A DNA stretch of 64,000 bases from Rhodamnia argentea (GCF_020921035.1 NC_063156.1:1798001-1862000), one strand, 5' to 3'. Counted from the first letter of the stretch, positions 1 to 12,356 are shown. Notes: a model not told the origin generated them from the sequence alone. Translations and numbers: made by a program.

Positions 1-660
1 ATATTTAAAAAAAATCGATTTTTAATATTTTATTATTTTATTATAACAATAATTTTTTCTTTTCTTTTTTTTTCCTTTCTTTTCTTTCTATTTTCTTTTT
101 TCTCCTGCCTTGGCCGCCATTGGTCGGCGACAACCACCGTCTAGCCTAGGGCGAGCTCGGCTCACCAAGATCCGGCAAGCCTCGAGATCGGTCGAGCTCC
201 GGCGAGCCTCGAGGCTCGCCCGATCCAGGCGAGCCCGAGCTCGCCCTAGGTGAACGAGCCTAGACGAGCTTGGGGCTCGTTGGGATCCGGCCTCGAGTTC
301 GCTAGTCGGGATAGGGGGAGCCTCGAGCTCGCCGGCCTTGGGTGAGCTCGGGGCTTGTCGGGATATGGCCTCGAGCTCGCCAACCGGGATCGGGCAACCT
401 TGAGCTTGCCTAGATCGGTTAAGTCAAGGCTCGCCGAGATGCGGTCGGTTGCTGGCCTTCCCACCTTTGATGAAGTCCCGAATACCGGTGGACGGAGGGA
501 GGTTGCAGTGGAGTTGCAGAGTCGCAGATGGAGGAGGGAAGTTGCAGGAGAGAGGAGGAAGGAGGAAAAAATAAAAAAAGAGAAAAGGAAATAAAAAAAA
601 TCATAATAAATAAATCATAAAATTTGTATTGTATGATTTGATTAAATATCATTTTTAGCA
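1..660. mobile_element. GC-rich core of a fold-back element, cut by the left edge
   Basis: A pyrimidine-rich tract (about 50-105) leads into a GC- and CpG-rich block (about 106-540) built from degenerate repeats of GCGAGCTCGG / GAGCCTCGAG-like words, followed by a purine-rich tract and AT-rich sequence. The same layout (homopurine or homopyrimidine tract, GC island, tract) forms the centre of the fold-back elements at 14525, 16996, 48685, 51545 and 58831. The left arm would lie outside the window. Open frames across it are low-complexity and not believable as genes. Confidence 0.4.
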
Positions 661-734
661 ATATCATTTTTTTATCAAATTATAAAAAACAAGTATCGTA
701 TGATTTGGTTAAATATAGAATGTTTATGAAATAT

Positions 735-893
735 GGGTCGGGTATGGGTCGGGTATGGGTCGGGTCGGGTATAGGTCATTGAATTTGCATTGGATGAATA
801 CGGGTCAAAATGGGTTAAATAGGTCAATATGGGTTGGACCATATTCGACCCAACCCAAACCCGACCCAACCCACCCATTTGACACCTCTAATT
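735..893. mobile_element. hAT-like non-autonomous element end
   Basis: Repeated GGGTCGGGT words on the left and the inverse ACCCGACCCAACCC on the right surround a short spacer, ending in ACCCATTTGACACCTCTA. Subterminal ACCCG/GGGTC arrays ending in TTTGACACC are common in plant hAT-type miniature elements. No clear 8-bp target duplication was found, so the left boundary is uncertain. Confidence 0.4.
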
Positions 894-2549
894 TTGATAC
901 ATGCATCTGTTGAATATGACTTTTTTTTTTCCTTTTTTCTGGTTATATTTATTTGTTTATTTATTTTCCATTTTTGAGCAAACTGGGACATTGCGAATAT
1001 GTCGAGCAGACAGGTTTGTCAGGAAAAACTGGAGCCGGAACACAGCCCCAAGGGAAAAACTCTGGTCAAATATTTGAGAGAAGTCTAATCATGACGACAC
1101 ATGCACACATGACTAAGTCAAGAGTTGTTATTAGTCTTATCATGTCGTGCCTTTGCTCGCCGTCAAGACATTCGTCAAATGTTTTTTTGTTTTTTTTGAG
1201 GAACTTGTTGGGGAACTTAAGATGCGATTCTATATGGGTAAGAATACTCCATATACTTAGATCATCTTTCTTCCTCGTAGCTTGAGAATTATCTTAACAC
1301 AACCCAATTACTAGTCATTAGCTAATCCTTCCATTATTTAGTAAATTCCGACAATATGCATGGCTCCATTGGGGGACTGCTTTTTCAAGAGGCTTTGGGT
1401 AATTTACTAAACGGTTTTTGTTGTTGCCCGAGGGATTTTGGAACCCAAAGCATTTTCAAAGATCTCTACAAGCCTTTAGCCCAAGGCAGGTTCGTCGATG
1501 CTTTGAGCTTTGAGCATATCCGGAATGCGAATTCAATTTCTTTTCTTCCAACTTGCCCTTGCTAAACTTTCATAATTCCGAAAGTGTCCCTGCCTCACGT
1601 GGCGTCACCAACCGGGGTTCACATCGGCAGTGAGACTTCAACGAGGCATAATTTGGCTCGAGCAGCCTCGTCGGGCTTCAGACGAGTCTATCAACGCCAA
1701 GTCTAACCTCATCGGAGGCTCGTGGCTGCCGCTAAGTCCTTCAACGGCTTTGAGTTTTTTTTTTTAAGAAAAAAGGAAAAAAAATAAAGCACTTCGCAAA
1801 GTACGATTTTTCCTAACACCATTTAAATCAAGGTTATTTCCAAATACATTTTTAAATTATATTTTACCAAGCACTACTTGCATTTCGAAAAACTCATTTA
1901 ACCTAGAGACTTTTGTATTTTTCTTTTCTAATGATTTTTCCCAAAAGTCGAACCAAGCGCACCGAGAATGATAATGAGGTGTCGGCATACGCAGACAGAT
2001 TGCACATTCGAAACCATTGAAGGTTCAGATATTTTTTTCTGAGGCGCCCGCGGTGAAGTAGGTGAAATAATTAAATTTAATTACAGTTAACGAACCAAAT
2101 AATTAATAATCACCACCAACCATCGACCACCTTCTCAGTTACGCATAACCTGCGTCTCTGTGCCATTTGTAGTTTTGTCTGTCGGCCTTGTTGTCCGTTC
2201 ATGATGTCTTGGCAGGAAGTCTCAAATTCACCAGACTTTTGATTTTTTTTTTTTTGGAGGTTACGATCAAAAGAAATAAAGAAGACCGATTAAATTGCTA
2301 AAATAATGGATTTACTAAACTTGCTTTCAGTAATCAACTTACCTTTTCAGGTAAACTTTGGGGATGTCAATGGCTGCACCCAAAAAAAAAAAAAAAAAGA
2401 ACTTTTGAATGATAGCAGTTTGCTCTGGACTGTGAATCTTTCATTTAGATTGACCCAATCCCTCACTATCTAGTCGACTATTCAAAAGATTGATAAGAAG
2501 ATTACAAATTGCGAGCAAGACCGTCCTACGAGCGCATGCGTACTAGTCA
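894..2549. other. Intergenic, no gene seen
   Basis: AT-rich sequence with several short homopolymer runs and a GC-richer patch at about 1590-1740. Open frames here are short, have no recognisable family and no splice-consistent continuation. A short A-run at about 2378-2394 preceded by CACCC resembles the micro-insertions described elsewhere, but its flanking duplication is weak. Confidence 0.5.
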
Positions 2550-3010
2550 TGCTTGGTGTAATTAGTTGGGGGCGTCTAGCGATTTCTATCTTAGGAATTG
2601 GAGGTAATATATTTAAATCTCGCCGACTACGTACCAATTGCAGCCTGTAAGACCGAGTGCGCCGATTAAAGGTTTGAATTCAACCGATTCATAAGATCTG
2701 AAGAGTATTTGATGAATTCCTAGATAGTGGGATCTCTATGTCATTGCTCTGGGGCTTAAAAAACAAGGACCCAGATTAACAATAAACAAGGACCCAGTTA
2801 CTTTAAGGTTGTCATAATTGATTAAGACGTCATGGGATTTTCATCACAAAAACTGGAGGTAACCTGTTCGAATCCTTCAAATTGCGTGCAAATTGCAGCT
2901 TACTTGAACACCTACACAAATCAAAGGTCTGAGATTAATTCTTTTATAAGGGTTATGGAGTGTTTCGTGAATCTCTAGATAGTCGGGCCTTCATTGTCGT
3001 GGCGTTGGAT
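2550..3010 (+). repeat. Two degenerate SINE-like copies in direct orientation
   Basis: Two similar stretches (about 2550-2760 and 2810-3010) follow one another. Both contain GGAGGTAA followed by a T-rich TTCGAATCC-like or TTTAAATCTC-like word, resembling a tRNA-type B box, then CAATTGCAGC or AAATTGCAGC, AAAGGT(T/C)TGA and a final CTAGATAGTSGG block. A degenerate A-box-like TGGTGTAATTAGTTGG sits at the head of the first copy. This order suggests old tRNA-derived SINEs. The similarity between the two copies is clear by eye; the SINE assignment is inference. Confidence 0.45.
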
Positions 3011-3572
3011 TTTTGTTTATAGGAATAGAAAAAGGACGATTTTGGTGAATTGAACATAAACGAGGGCAGTGTTGCTGGCTTTGATGGAAGGAAAAATCAG
3101 ATTTGTGGCCATAGAGAGAGCCACGCAATGCCGGCCCCAAAGGCACATCCTCGTCTGAAATTTTTTTTATTTGTCTTTTTGTCATTTTCGATTACCATTT
3201 AAAGCATATTGCATAGGCAAAATGACCGGTGGAAGGCCCAAAAGACATGTTGATCTTTGGCACTATGTGCAAAAACCTACTTAAATTGGGAAATCCACTT
3301 GCATTCTATGCATCCGGTTTATTTTATGAATACTCTCCACTTGCCTACGCGTAATTTTAAATAGAGGAAATGACTTATATGATTCCTGAATTTTGATCTA
3401 ATACATAGTGTCGTCCTTGAACTTTTAATTTGTTGAATGTGGTTTCTGAATTATTCGTAAATGTTAATTGCAAAATTATATGGAAAAGTTTATTGTCGTC
3501 TTTTTGTTAATTCAAGTTAACGGAATCTACTGTTTGGAGTTATTTGTAAGCGAACAATATGGACACCACCGA

Positions 3573-3904
3573 AGGGAAAATTACTCAATCGGTCCTAAAC
3601 ATATTGTACGGATGTCAATTTACTCCTAAACTTTTAGCTTTTGTTAATTTAGTCCAAAATCTTAGCGTGAAATTTCAATGTTGCCCTTCCAATCATTTTT
3701 TGCCAGAAATCGCCGATGCTGCAGTCTGATCATCGCTAGTCGTCCTTCGTGGTACACTGTCATGTCAGTAGATTCCATAAATAATTGGGCAGAAAGACTA
3801 CATGGAATTTCACACAATAGTTTGGGACTAAATTGACAAAAATTAAAATGTTTAAGACTAAATTGACATCCCCACAATAGGTTTAGGACTGATTAGATAA
3901 TTTC
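3573..3904. mobile_element. Miniature fold-back element, about 80-bp inverted ends
   Basis: The left end reads GGAAAATTACTCAATCGGTC and the reverse complement of the right end reads GGAAATTATCTAATCAGTCC. Both then continue through CTAAAC.TATTG..GGATGTCAATTTA and TTTTAG/ATTTTTGT(T/C)AATTTAGTCC, giving arms of about 80 bp at roughly 80% identity. The core of about 170 bp carries no coding sequence. The same end family (CCTAAAC..., GTCAATTTAGTCC) recurs in the larger elements at 48685, 51545 and 53660, so this is the short member of that family. Confidence 0.75.
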
Positions 3905-6653
3905 CATAGGGTTAATTAGATAGATATTACGTGAAATGCTTTCATAAATGTTGGAAGTTATCTATGCTACTTGTTTACCTACGAACATCAATCATGTTAT
4001 CTGGACCAAGCAAGACTTTTGTTAAGATTTGTCTTTTGTTTATATGACACTTTTGACACTTATTTAGATTTCCTTTTTGGCTCTAATGGCAAGTTTCAAA
4101 TATCGAAGAACAAAATCGATAGCAATGAAAGATAATATTACGTCATCCTAATCCGTACTTCTTCTTTCTCAAAATAAAACATGTTAATTCATCGTTCCAT
4201 TTTACATCTCGTTCGTTTTCTGCATAACAAATCTGTCTCACATCGAATTAAATTTTCTATCGTTTGAGAATAAGTCAGAATTAGGGGACACCTGGTGAGG
4301 CTCGACCTCGCCGGTCCTCGTGTCTTGCCTGTTGCCTGGATTGGCGACCAGTAGGAGAAAGAACAAAAGAAATAAAAAGAAAAGAAAAAGAAAGGAAAAA
4401 AATAAACAGATAAAATATTATTAAAAATTATCTACACTATCGTCGGCATCCACGTCGGCGTCGGCCGATCAAAGTTGGTAGGAATGACCGAGTTGGTACA
4501 AACGTAAAAAGTTTAAGACTGAATCGGCGAGAAAAGAAAATTTAGGTTTTCGGTAATTTTCCCGGTTAGAGCTTCAAATAGTGCGCATAAAAAATTTGGC
4601 CAGGCTTCCATCATGGTCAACTTCACTAATCTGGCTAGCATTAGCAGCTTAGCACCAACCATTCTCCTCCCCATGCAAATTGGGTCAAACTAGCCGTGCC
4701 AATTAACAATCATTTTGCCAACCGAAAAGGATACGTCCACTTGGAAAAATGTTCATCCCAAGAAAGATTTTTCGCTCTTTCCATGTCCACAAAACCCACC
4801 AAATCAATCGTTAAGACACCAAATCCACCCTTAAGACACCAAATCCACGATGGGCCACGGTTCGAACTTTACAGCGAAAACCGAAGAAGAAAACGAGGAA
4901 GAGAAAAAGCAGGGGATGTTTCCCTCCCTCCCTTCCTTAAAACGGCGAATGTCTTCATGCATCCAATGGGGGCGAGGGGGAAGTCAAAAGAATGTGCCCG
5001 AAAGATGGCCAAACACCCTCCAAATTATAAGCCTAATTATGCGTTCAAACACCTACTTTTTCCTCCCCTCCACTTAAACGACGTGTTGACTTTTTGTTGG
5101 GGATGTGGGTGAATTGGAGTTGGATTTGCTGAAGGGGGGGAATTATGGGGAAAAAACGAAGAGAGCGACGTTCATATACTGTCCACCGCGAGGGGGCGCG
5201 ATGACGTCTATGTGTTCGCCACTACAGGCTCGCACGTTTGCACCTGTTTTTGGGACACTTTTCGCATTTGAACATTTCACACCATGCTTTACATGTCATG
5301 TTTGAGAATTTCGAGGTAATGGGTTTTGGCCCCCCCGAAAAAGCTTTGCGTTTCCCCCGTCCACATATGGAAAAAGATCTGTCCTTTTTGCATTGGATGC
5401 TGTAGTTTGTATTGGACGGGATTCTAAAGTTTGAACAAGCGGTCTTCGATTGCTTGCTTGTATTAATGGTGAATTCGATGAGTAAGATGTTTGATCTGAC
5501 TATGAACACCGATCAAAATGAATCGAAAAGTTCGATTCAGCCACAAGTAAGAACTCTAGGCCCAACATTCGAGGCCCATTTGGACTGATTCGGGTGAATT
5601 CCGTCCCACGCATGACGATCTTAAGTCTTACAAGTCACCGGCGGGATTGTCAAAATTTCCAAACAAATTGCTCCTTAGCTTTTTAATCTGCTCGTAAACA
5701 AAATCAACTAGGGACTTTATTTTTGTTCGGAACTCTCCTTGACAGTGAACTCTTTTCGAGTTCATATAGCGTCTATAAGTTGGGGTGAAGTGGAGAAACA
5801 CGGCTTCATCTATATGATTTGCTTAATTTAATCAGGATTTACGTTTACGTTATTAACCTGATGTCTTGGTTTAATCAACCAAGTTAAACCTCAATAGGGT
5901 CACACAAGGTCTGGAGAGCTCCGCTCAAGAAATTTACCTTGTGGCAAAGAAGGGTCCGTCGTCACCAAGTACTTACAGATCAGGGAAGAACCGCCGGTAG
6001 CGATTTTGCAACTTCATGGAGCCCGACTGCAGAAGCTGCTGCTTGGCTAGACCTGTTATAACTTCCTCGTGTGGAGGCTGTCTTTATATCTTAGGACCCT
6101 TGTCCTCTTTCTTGGCTTCCGAAACAAACGAGAGAGGCGGAAAGTGTGACGCGGAAATGGGGCAAAAACCAATAGTTCGATCAACAACATTCATCATACA
6201 TATGTCCATCACAAGATCTGGAAGAAAGAGAAGTCTTCTATACATAAACACAGATGTCAAGGAATGAACGAGAAAAGAGAGGAGGAGATGATGCAGCTAA
6301 CTGCCTATAGCTGCCCTTGAAACTCTGCACTTGCTCTCTCTCAAGTCTGAGTTTTCCATGAGATCATAGGCAGTTTTCATAGGCAGTTTTCAGTGTGTGC
6401 CGTTTCAACTTCCGAGCAAATAAACATGAAAAGAAAACGGTAGCATAAGCACCAATCATTCACATCTCTATTAGAAGAATATATCCGGCGTAACACACAG
6501 AACCTAAAAACGTGAGAATATACACGGCAAATTCGATCGATCGATCGAGAGAGAAGAAAGATCCTAAAGAAAACTGCATCATCATAACGGTGATGCCAAT
6601 GATTCCATTCCTCAAGTCTCGTGGGAAGAAATGGCAAAGAGGTTGACAAGAAG
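3905..6653. other. Intergenic; element remnant at 4255-4575; PDV1 3' region
   Basis: No gene is supported. About 4255-4575 holds a small GC-rich patch (GGTGAGGCTCGACCTCGCCGG) followed by a purine tract and a GTTTAAGACTGAATCGGCGA arm, so it is a one-armed remnant of the local fold-back family. The frame at 4696-5112 opens with GTG, matches no family and overlaps simple purine-rich sequence. The segment from about 6380 to 6653 is probably the 3' UTR of the PDV1 gene transcribed leftward. Confidence 0.5.
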
Positions 6654-9096
6654 TTAACCCCGGGCCACCAACACATCCAATTGGCCCAAACTACCTCTAG
6701 GTGATGATTCCCCTTGCTTGAAAGTCTTCCTCACATTAAAACTGTAGTTATCACCTTCGTGCTTATGTTTGAGTTCTTTATAAGCTACTTTATTGAAATG
6801 CAGCAGGGTCATCATAGTAACCGCAACTAATGCAGCATTTCCCAGTACTCCACCCATAAGGGACTTCCTTGCCAAATTGAAACCGGAAATTAGAGCTTTG
6901 ATCAGAATGTTAGATCTGTTTCCATGATTCACCATGCTCTGCCCCGACGAACCATTTGTGGCACCGAATAGATTATCGCATGAAACAAAGCGACTTGCAT
7001 CACAAACGTCTCCAACAAAAGCTAGGGCCTCCTCTATTACTTTATATTTCTTACCCTGGTGGTCCGCCAATCTCATTGCAAGAACAATGCGGCTTTGTTC
7101 CAATCGTGCAATTGCAGCATCTCTCTCAGCACGTTGCTGTAATTGTACAGTCTGGAAAGCAGAATAAGGTGACATTAGTAATTTATACAAAGCATGATCC
7201 TCACCACATAAATATGTAAATCCTTGTTATGATGCCTCATGAAACCTACGACGGACCCCTTCCTTCAAAATGTACCAAATCACACTCGTACTGTTTACCC
7301 TAAATTTTCTCTTAGTGAGAAGTAACTTTTGACACTTGGCTCGCACAGCCTAAAATAAGAGCAACTTTTGCATGACGATCAGTTTTGCTTTCGCTGCAGT
7401 AAACTTAGGGAATCTCAAAAAATATTTCCAGTAAATCACTCATGAAAATGGCAGACAGAAGTTAACAGGAAGAAAGAAATATCTGGGCTAGACAAGTATC
7501 CAATGACATTTCCTAAGCCGACCAAGAGATTGAGAATTTATCTTCATCTTCACTGACTATAAGAACTACTATATATATCTAGAATTTCTCTGTTACATGT
7601 AACCAGAGGCTCTGCTAAGCTCTAGCCTCAGTTCTCTCACTTGAAGCTTATCAAAAGTTTATCAGCAATATTTCTCGTTATTCTCTTTCTTTAGACTTAT
7701 AACCAGAGCCTCAGTTCTCTGCTAAGCTCTAGCCTCAATTCGCTGACTAGAAGACTATCAAAACTTTACCAGCAAGACTTTCTAGTTATTCTCTTTTTTA
7801 AGACTCATATCCACCATCCAGATTTCACTCTTTCCAATGTGCATGACTCATTTATCAAGATAATTCAACACGTCCTAACCTCCTCCATACATGACTCACA
7901 AGCTGACTTGAGAAAATTTACAACTTAGCCTTCAAGCTCCCTGAGTTTAACCAAATTCCGGAAGTTCATCCTAATATGTACCCGAAGGGACAACCCACCT
8001 GTGATATGTTACCAAACCCAAAGGCTATTGTAGGTCAAGTTTCTCCAATTTCACCAAATATAAAAAGAACTGCAGAAACACAGACAACAGTCCATCTTCT
8101 TTCTAGGTTCTTCCAATATGAAGTTTTACTGAGAACCAATTTTCTTTTGCGGCTTCATTTTCCTTCCTATATTGCAGGCAAGATGGGACATCAAACCCTA
8201 TCTAATACTCCAACAACAATAACCGAACTCATCCTGACTAAGTCGTGTCTTATACATAAATCCTCTCACTCCATTCCCTTTGACCCTCTATTATATCCAC
8301 CTTCATATCATTTGGCCGTGAACCCAATATCATGTTCACAATTAGTTTTGCAACATCAATTCTCGTTTCAGTTGATAACAGATGATAGCATAAATTAATC
8401 CAATATAAGTTAAGGCACATAAATTAGCAAAAACTGCCCTTTGCACTTAAAGTCGCAACCAAATAACAAGAGAAGAAAAAGAAAAAAAAGAACCACGCCC
8501 AGCTATAATTAAGCTTCCAAGCAGTCTCATTTCACTTTCCTCTAGCAATAGCAACGGCATCATTCTACATACTATCAAATAATACCGCGCCTCTGTCAGC
8601 GAGCTTAAGTTTTATCCGTGTGATGGTGTTCTCCCATAATTATCCATATCAGTCGGAGGTTCACAGGCGATACACATTACTTCACACGCTTTAGGCTTGA
8701 GTGCAAGATAATCCATGGAAGTTCAAGCGTGCGACAATTCTACGGGGAAAAAAACGGAAATTCAAATCCGAGACTCACATGAAAAAACTCGAGCTGGTCT
8801 TCTAGATTCTCCAGAGCAGTGCGGATGGCGTTAAGGCTCTTGGCCTCTTGCACCGCCTCATCGTAAACTCCAAACTCCTTAACGAACACGTACCCACCGG
8901 ACGCCGCACGATTATCCTCGGCGGCGTCGCCGAACTGCTTCTTATTCTGCTGCTGCTGCTGAGGTTGCTCCGGTTTCCGCAGAGTCTTGATGGAGTTGAG
9001 GAAGTGAGTCCGAGAAATGGAGTGAATGGCGTCGCTCAGCTTGTCGTGCAAGTCCCAGATCTTCTCCAGAACCGCCTCCACCTCATCGATCTCCAT
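6654..9096 (-). CDS. PDV1: Plastid division protein PDV1
   Basis: PDV1 is an outer-envelope plastid protein that recruits the dynamin-like ARC5/DRP5B ring to the chloroplast division site. Exons on the minus strand are 9096-8779 (106 codons, ending LEFFH, donor GTGAGT) and 7151-6654 (166 codons including stop), phase 0, giving 271 aa; Arabidopsis PDV1 is about the same length. The N-terminus EAVLEKIWDLHDKLSDAIH, the ALENLEDQLEFFH block, RDAAIARLEQSRIVLAMRLA (coiled coil) and the LDVLVARG end match PDV1 as I recall it. A membrane segment lies near GNAALVAVTMMTLLHF. The final glycine, known to matter for contact with intermembrane-space partners, is kept. A glutamine run (QPQQQQQ, about residue 45) is encoded by a CTG/CAG-type repeat. 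The intron is 1.6 kb. The start is the first ATG and matches the family start MEI. Confidence 0.95.
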
Positions 9097-10284
9097 GTCT
9101 CATCTCACGAAGAACGACGCCGATGGAAAATCCGAGGAAATTTTGAGGGGGAAACGGATCCAAATCCAACTCTAGGGTTTGGTTGCTCCCTCCGTCTCCC
9201 TCTCTATTTTACCGCCCCTTTTTGGGGCTTCAACGAATCTCGATTTTCAGTCGCGAGTTCGTCGTCGTTTTGGTTGTACCTCCTAACGAGAAGCGAAGCT
9301 ACGTCCCTCCAAACGGCACGTCGTATTGGGGACTGTCACTGTGGCCTTCACTTCACTTGAGAGGGACACGTGTCGCCCTCTCACGAGCTCTCCCTCCGTT
9401 CATTTTTCTTTTGAGGGGTAAGACATGGTTAGTTTTAAATTCGTTATAGCCTTTGATATTTTTGTTTTCCATTAAATCGGGTATTTTTTTCTAATTTTTT
9501 TTTGTTGAGAAATGTAGGAACGGATTAATTCAAAATTATAATTTTGAATTTATCTATTAATATAGTTATCTCATATAGTTAATGTTGTAACAGACTAATT
9601 CAAAATACTTTAAATTTTGAATTAGTCCATTCTATGTTATCCTAGTGTTTTTTTTTTTTTTTTTTCAGAAAATGCTACTCTAGAGTTAAAGGATGCGAAA
9701 CTCATTCTCAAATTTAAAGTCCAATTCTTAAATTTTTTGTAGACCGAATAAAATAGATGGAGGTACGGGATGGGGCCGCCGCCGCTCTAGTAATCTCGTT
9801 TAGGCGTATCTTCTTGTCCAAAACTCGTACCGATTAAAGTAATAATTTCTATTCTTTTTCATGCTAGACCGGACCGGAAGATGGACAAACCGGGCTTAGA
9901 GTACTTTTGAAGTCCTCAGTTCATACTTTGAGCTTAGTGGGCCGTCAGGACTTTGATCAAGTTTGTCTTAACGTATGATTGACATGAGTGAGGACTCTAA
10001 TCCAAGCGGAAGCAAAACAAAAAACCAAAGAGAAAGAGAACAAATTCTCTCATTGAAAAGCAACAATATGATGGACCCTTCAGGACGTTCATACATGTAA
10101 AAACCTGGATACATAGGATCATTAAGAAAACGTATGACCTCTTCTCATCGTTTCATCGAGCTTGATCCCTTCTTATTTCATACGTAATCACGTTTATTGT
10201 GTAAGTATATTGATATGCAGCGCCGCCACTCATTTGAAGTAAAATTAAGCTGCTCCACCAAGCTCCGATTGCCATGCGCCCCCA
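9097..10284. other. PDV1 promoter side and spacer with two AT palindromes
   Basis: The segment holds the upstream region of PDV1 and the 3' side of the phosphate transporter gene. Within it, 9527-9550 is a perfect 24-nt palindrome around TTATAA, and 9593-9627 is a perfect 14-bp-arm hairpin (GACTAATTCAAAAT, 7-nt loop, then its inverse). Both share TAATTCAAAAT, so they are probably the ends of a tiny miniature element. A T-run occupies about 9644-9666. No further gene is seen. Confidence 0.55.
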
Positions 10285-12173
10285 CTACATGACTACCGAC
10301 CGACCTTCCGTCTGTGCCTCCGACATCTCCATCTCGCCCTGATGCACGCCCTCATCCTCCCCCGAGATCTCCTCCAACGACCTGCCTTTGGTCTCGGTCA
10401 CCATGAACGTGCAGCAGAACCCTAGCATGTTTGTGAACGCCAGAATCAACATGGCGCGTCTTATTTTGTGTGTGTGTGAGTCAAGCGTGTAGCCCTGGAC
10501 CCCAAAGGCCGCGATCAGTGCCCCTGCCTTGCCCGCTGCTGCGCTCATGGCGTGGCACGTGGACCTGACGCGGGTCGGGAACAGCTCGGCCGGGAGAACA
10601 AAGGTGGTGCTGTTAGGGCCGAAGTTCGCAAAGAAGAAGGTCAACCCATACAGGAGCGCGAACAAACCCGTGTTGTGTTTGTTGGTGTCCCTGAGGTCGG
10701 CATAGTTGACTCCGATGACGAGCATGAATACAGACATCATGAAGAAGCCGATGAGCTGGATGTAGAAGCGACCGATCTTCTCGATGAAGAAGACTGTGAA
10801 CCAGTATCCGGGGAACGTCCCGAACAAGGCAACCACAAGCATGGCCTTAGAGATCTGAAACATTTCCTTAATAGCGTTGACAGACTTTGCCGGATCTGTG
10901 AGGCCCATGTTCGGGAATATGTCTTTCTGTGCCAAGTTTTGGCTATAGAAGGCAATGTCCAGCAAGAACCATGTGCTCATTGTGCCAATGAGATGCATGC
11001 CATGTCTCTGCCAAAACTCCATCGAGAACAGCTTGTAGTCATTGCTCGCCTTGAATTGGCCCAACCTGTCTTGATCGGTTTGAATTTCGATGTTCAGGAC
11101 CCGGCCCATGTCTGCGGCGGCTTGTTTGGCATTCCCTTCGATGAGCGCGGTGTACCGACCGGTCTCGGGCATTTTCATTCGCCAATACCAAGTCAATAAG
11201 GCCGGCAAAGCTCCGAGCATGAGGACAATTCGCCACAAGTAATCCGCTTCTGGTTGTGTAGAAAGCACACGATCCAGTGAATACGGGACGGCGGGATAGG
11301 CACTGAGGAAAATGCTGGAAAGGATCGTGGAAACGAGTCCCGCAAAGATAATCCCAACGCCCTGCATAGCGAAAACTGCAGCTATAAAAGCGCCCCTAGT
11401 TTTCTTGTTCGCATACTCGGACATGATCGTGGCCGAGAGAGGGTAATCGCCACCGATGCCGAACCCAAGCCAGAATCTGAAGAAGCAAAGCGTGCTCATG
11501 ACAGATTTCGCCGTGCATCCGAAGGAAAGGCCGGAGCCAATGGCGCAGATGGCCATGAGGATGAGGGTGATCCCGTAGACCCGTTTGCGACCGAACTTGT
11601 CACCGAGCAAACCGAAGAAAAGTTGACCGGCCAGGGTTCCGACCAGGGCAACACCGATGACCCAGTTGTTGACATGAACCGGGAGTTTCCCCGGGGTCGA
11701 TGAGGCAGGATCGAAGTAATAAAGGCGGCCCAGGAGCTTTGAGACCGTGGAGATGCAAAACAGGTCGTATGCGTCGGTGAAGAAGCCCATACCTGACAGT
11801 TGCAGAGCCAGAAATTTCTTTCAGAAAGAGTATAATCTCATCGATAATCTTTTCAAACTAGGACAAGTATAGAACGAGCTTTCTCTAGAGTCTAGAGCAC
11901 AACACTTTTTTGTTATTAGGCATCCCGATATTAAATCTTGCTCAGCAAATGTCTTCCTCCTTCTCTATCGTTATGGGTTCCAACTCGAACCCTCAAAGAG
12001 CTTTACAAAATCTCCGAGGTAGGGCTGCTCATTACACCCACGAGGTTTGTATAAATCACAACCTCGGCACAAGTTTGCAGTATCATACCTGCGATTATGA
12101 TGGCAGTGAGGTGGTACCATTGCGTGCGAGCCGAGTCGAGAGCCTGGAGAATCGCTAAATCGCCGGCAGCCAT
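10285..12173 (-). CDS. PHT1: PHT1-family proton-coupled phosphate transporter
   Basis: This is a plasma-membrane H+/inorganic phosphate symporter of the major facilitator superfamily, with 12 predicted membrane helices. Exons: 12173-12089 (28 codons plus one base) and 11792-10285; the join gives [16 protein letters not shown], 530 aa, normal for PHT1. Visible family marks are TDAYDLF (D35, D38), GDKFGRKR, the PHT1 signature [20 protein letters not shown] starting at about residue 142 (D144, Y145), a long charged loop between helices 6 and 7, and the helix-10/11 stretch [20 protein letters not shown]. Residue numbering fits AtPHT1;1. The single short first intron (about 300 bp) directly after the first helix region is of the kind seen in PHT1 genes. 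Which member of the family this is cannot be told. A TATA box and a P1BS site lie upstream, pointing to PHR1-type induction by phosphate shortage. Confidence 0.95.
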
Positions 12174-12246
12174 CGATATCTCCCTTCCTACCTCGGCTTT
12201 CTGATTGTCTTTGGTGGTCGCCGTTGTTCTGCCAACTCTCTGGTCG

Positions 12247-12254
12247 GATTTATA
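12247..12254 (-). promoter_or_regulatory. TATA box of the PHT1 gene
   Basis: TATAAATC on the minus strand, about 75 bp before the PHT1 start codon. This leaves room for a 5' leader of about 45 nt if transcription begins some 30 bp downstream of the box. Confidence 0.6.
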
Positions 12255-12348
12255 GCAGCAGGCCGGGAAGGGAAAGCGACCATGGGATGGTGTCTGGACG
12301 CTGGCGTTCTGGCCTATGCTTTGAGGAAACAACGAGGGGGATCGCCAA

Positions 12349-12356
12349 GTATATTC
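12349..12356. promoter_or_regulatory. P1BS element (PHR1 binding site)
   Basis: GTATATTC fits the P1BS consensus GNATATNC, the palindromic site of PHR1-type MYB-CC factors that control phosphate-starvation genes. It lies about 100 bp upstream of the TATA box and about 175 bp before the ATG of a phosphate transporter, the expected place. I found no second copy in the next kilobase. The motif is short, so position and context carry much of the weight. Confidence 0.65.

Noticed and set aside
2240-2275. Candidate micro-insertion at a T-run
   Set aside because: The flanking words TTTTGAT and GATCAAAA are inverted, not direct, so no target duplication.
8848-9360. 170-codon frame opposite PDV1 exon 1
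   Set aside because: Antisense shadow of a conserved exon; leucine-rich only because of the CAG/CTG repeat.
10552-11199. 215-codon open frame antisense to the phosphate transporter
   Set aside because: It mirrors the transporter codons (Arg/Glu/His-rich shadow) and has no family or splice support.
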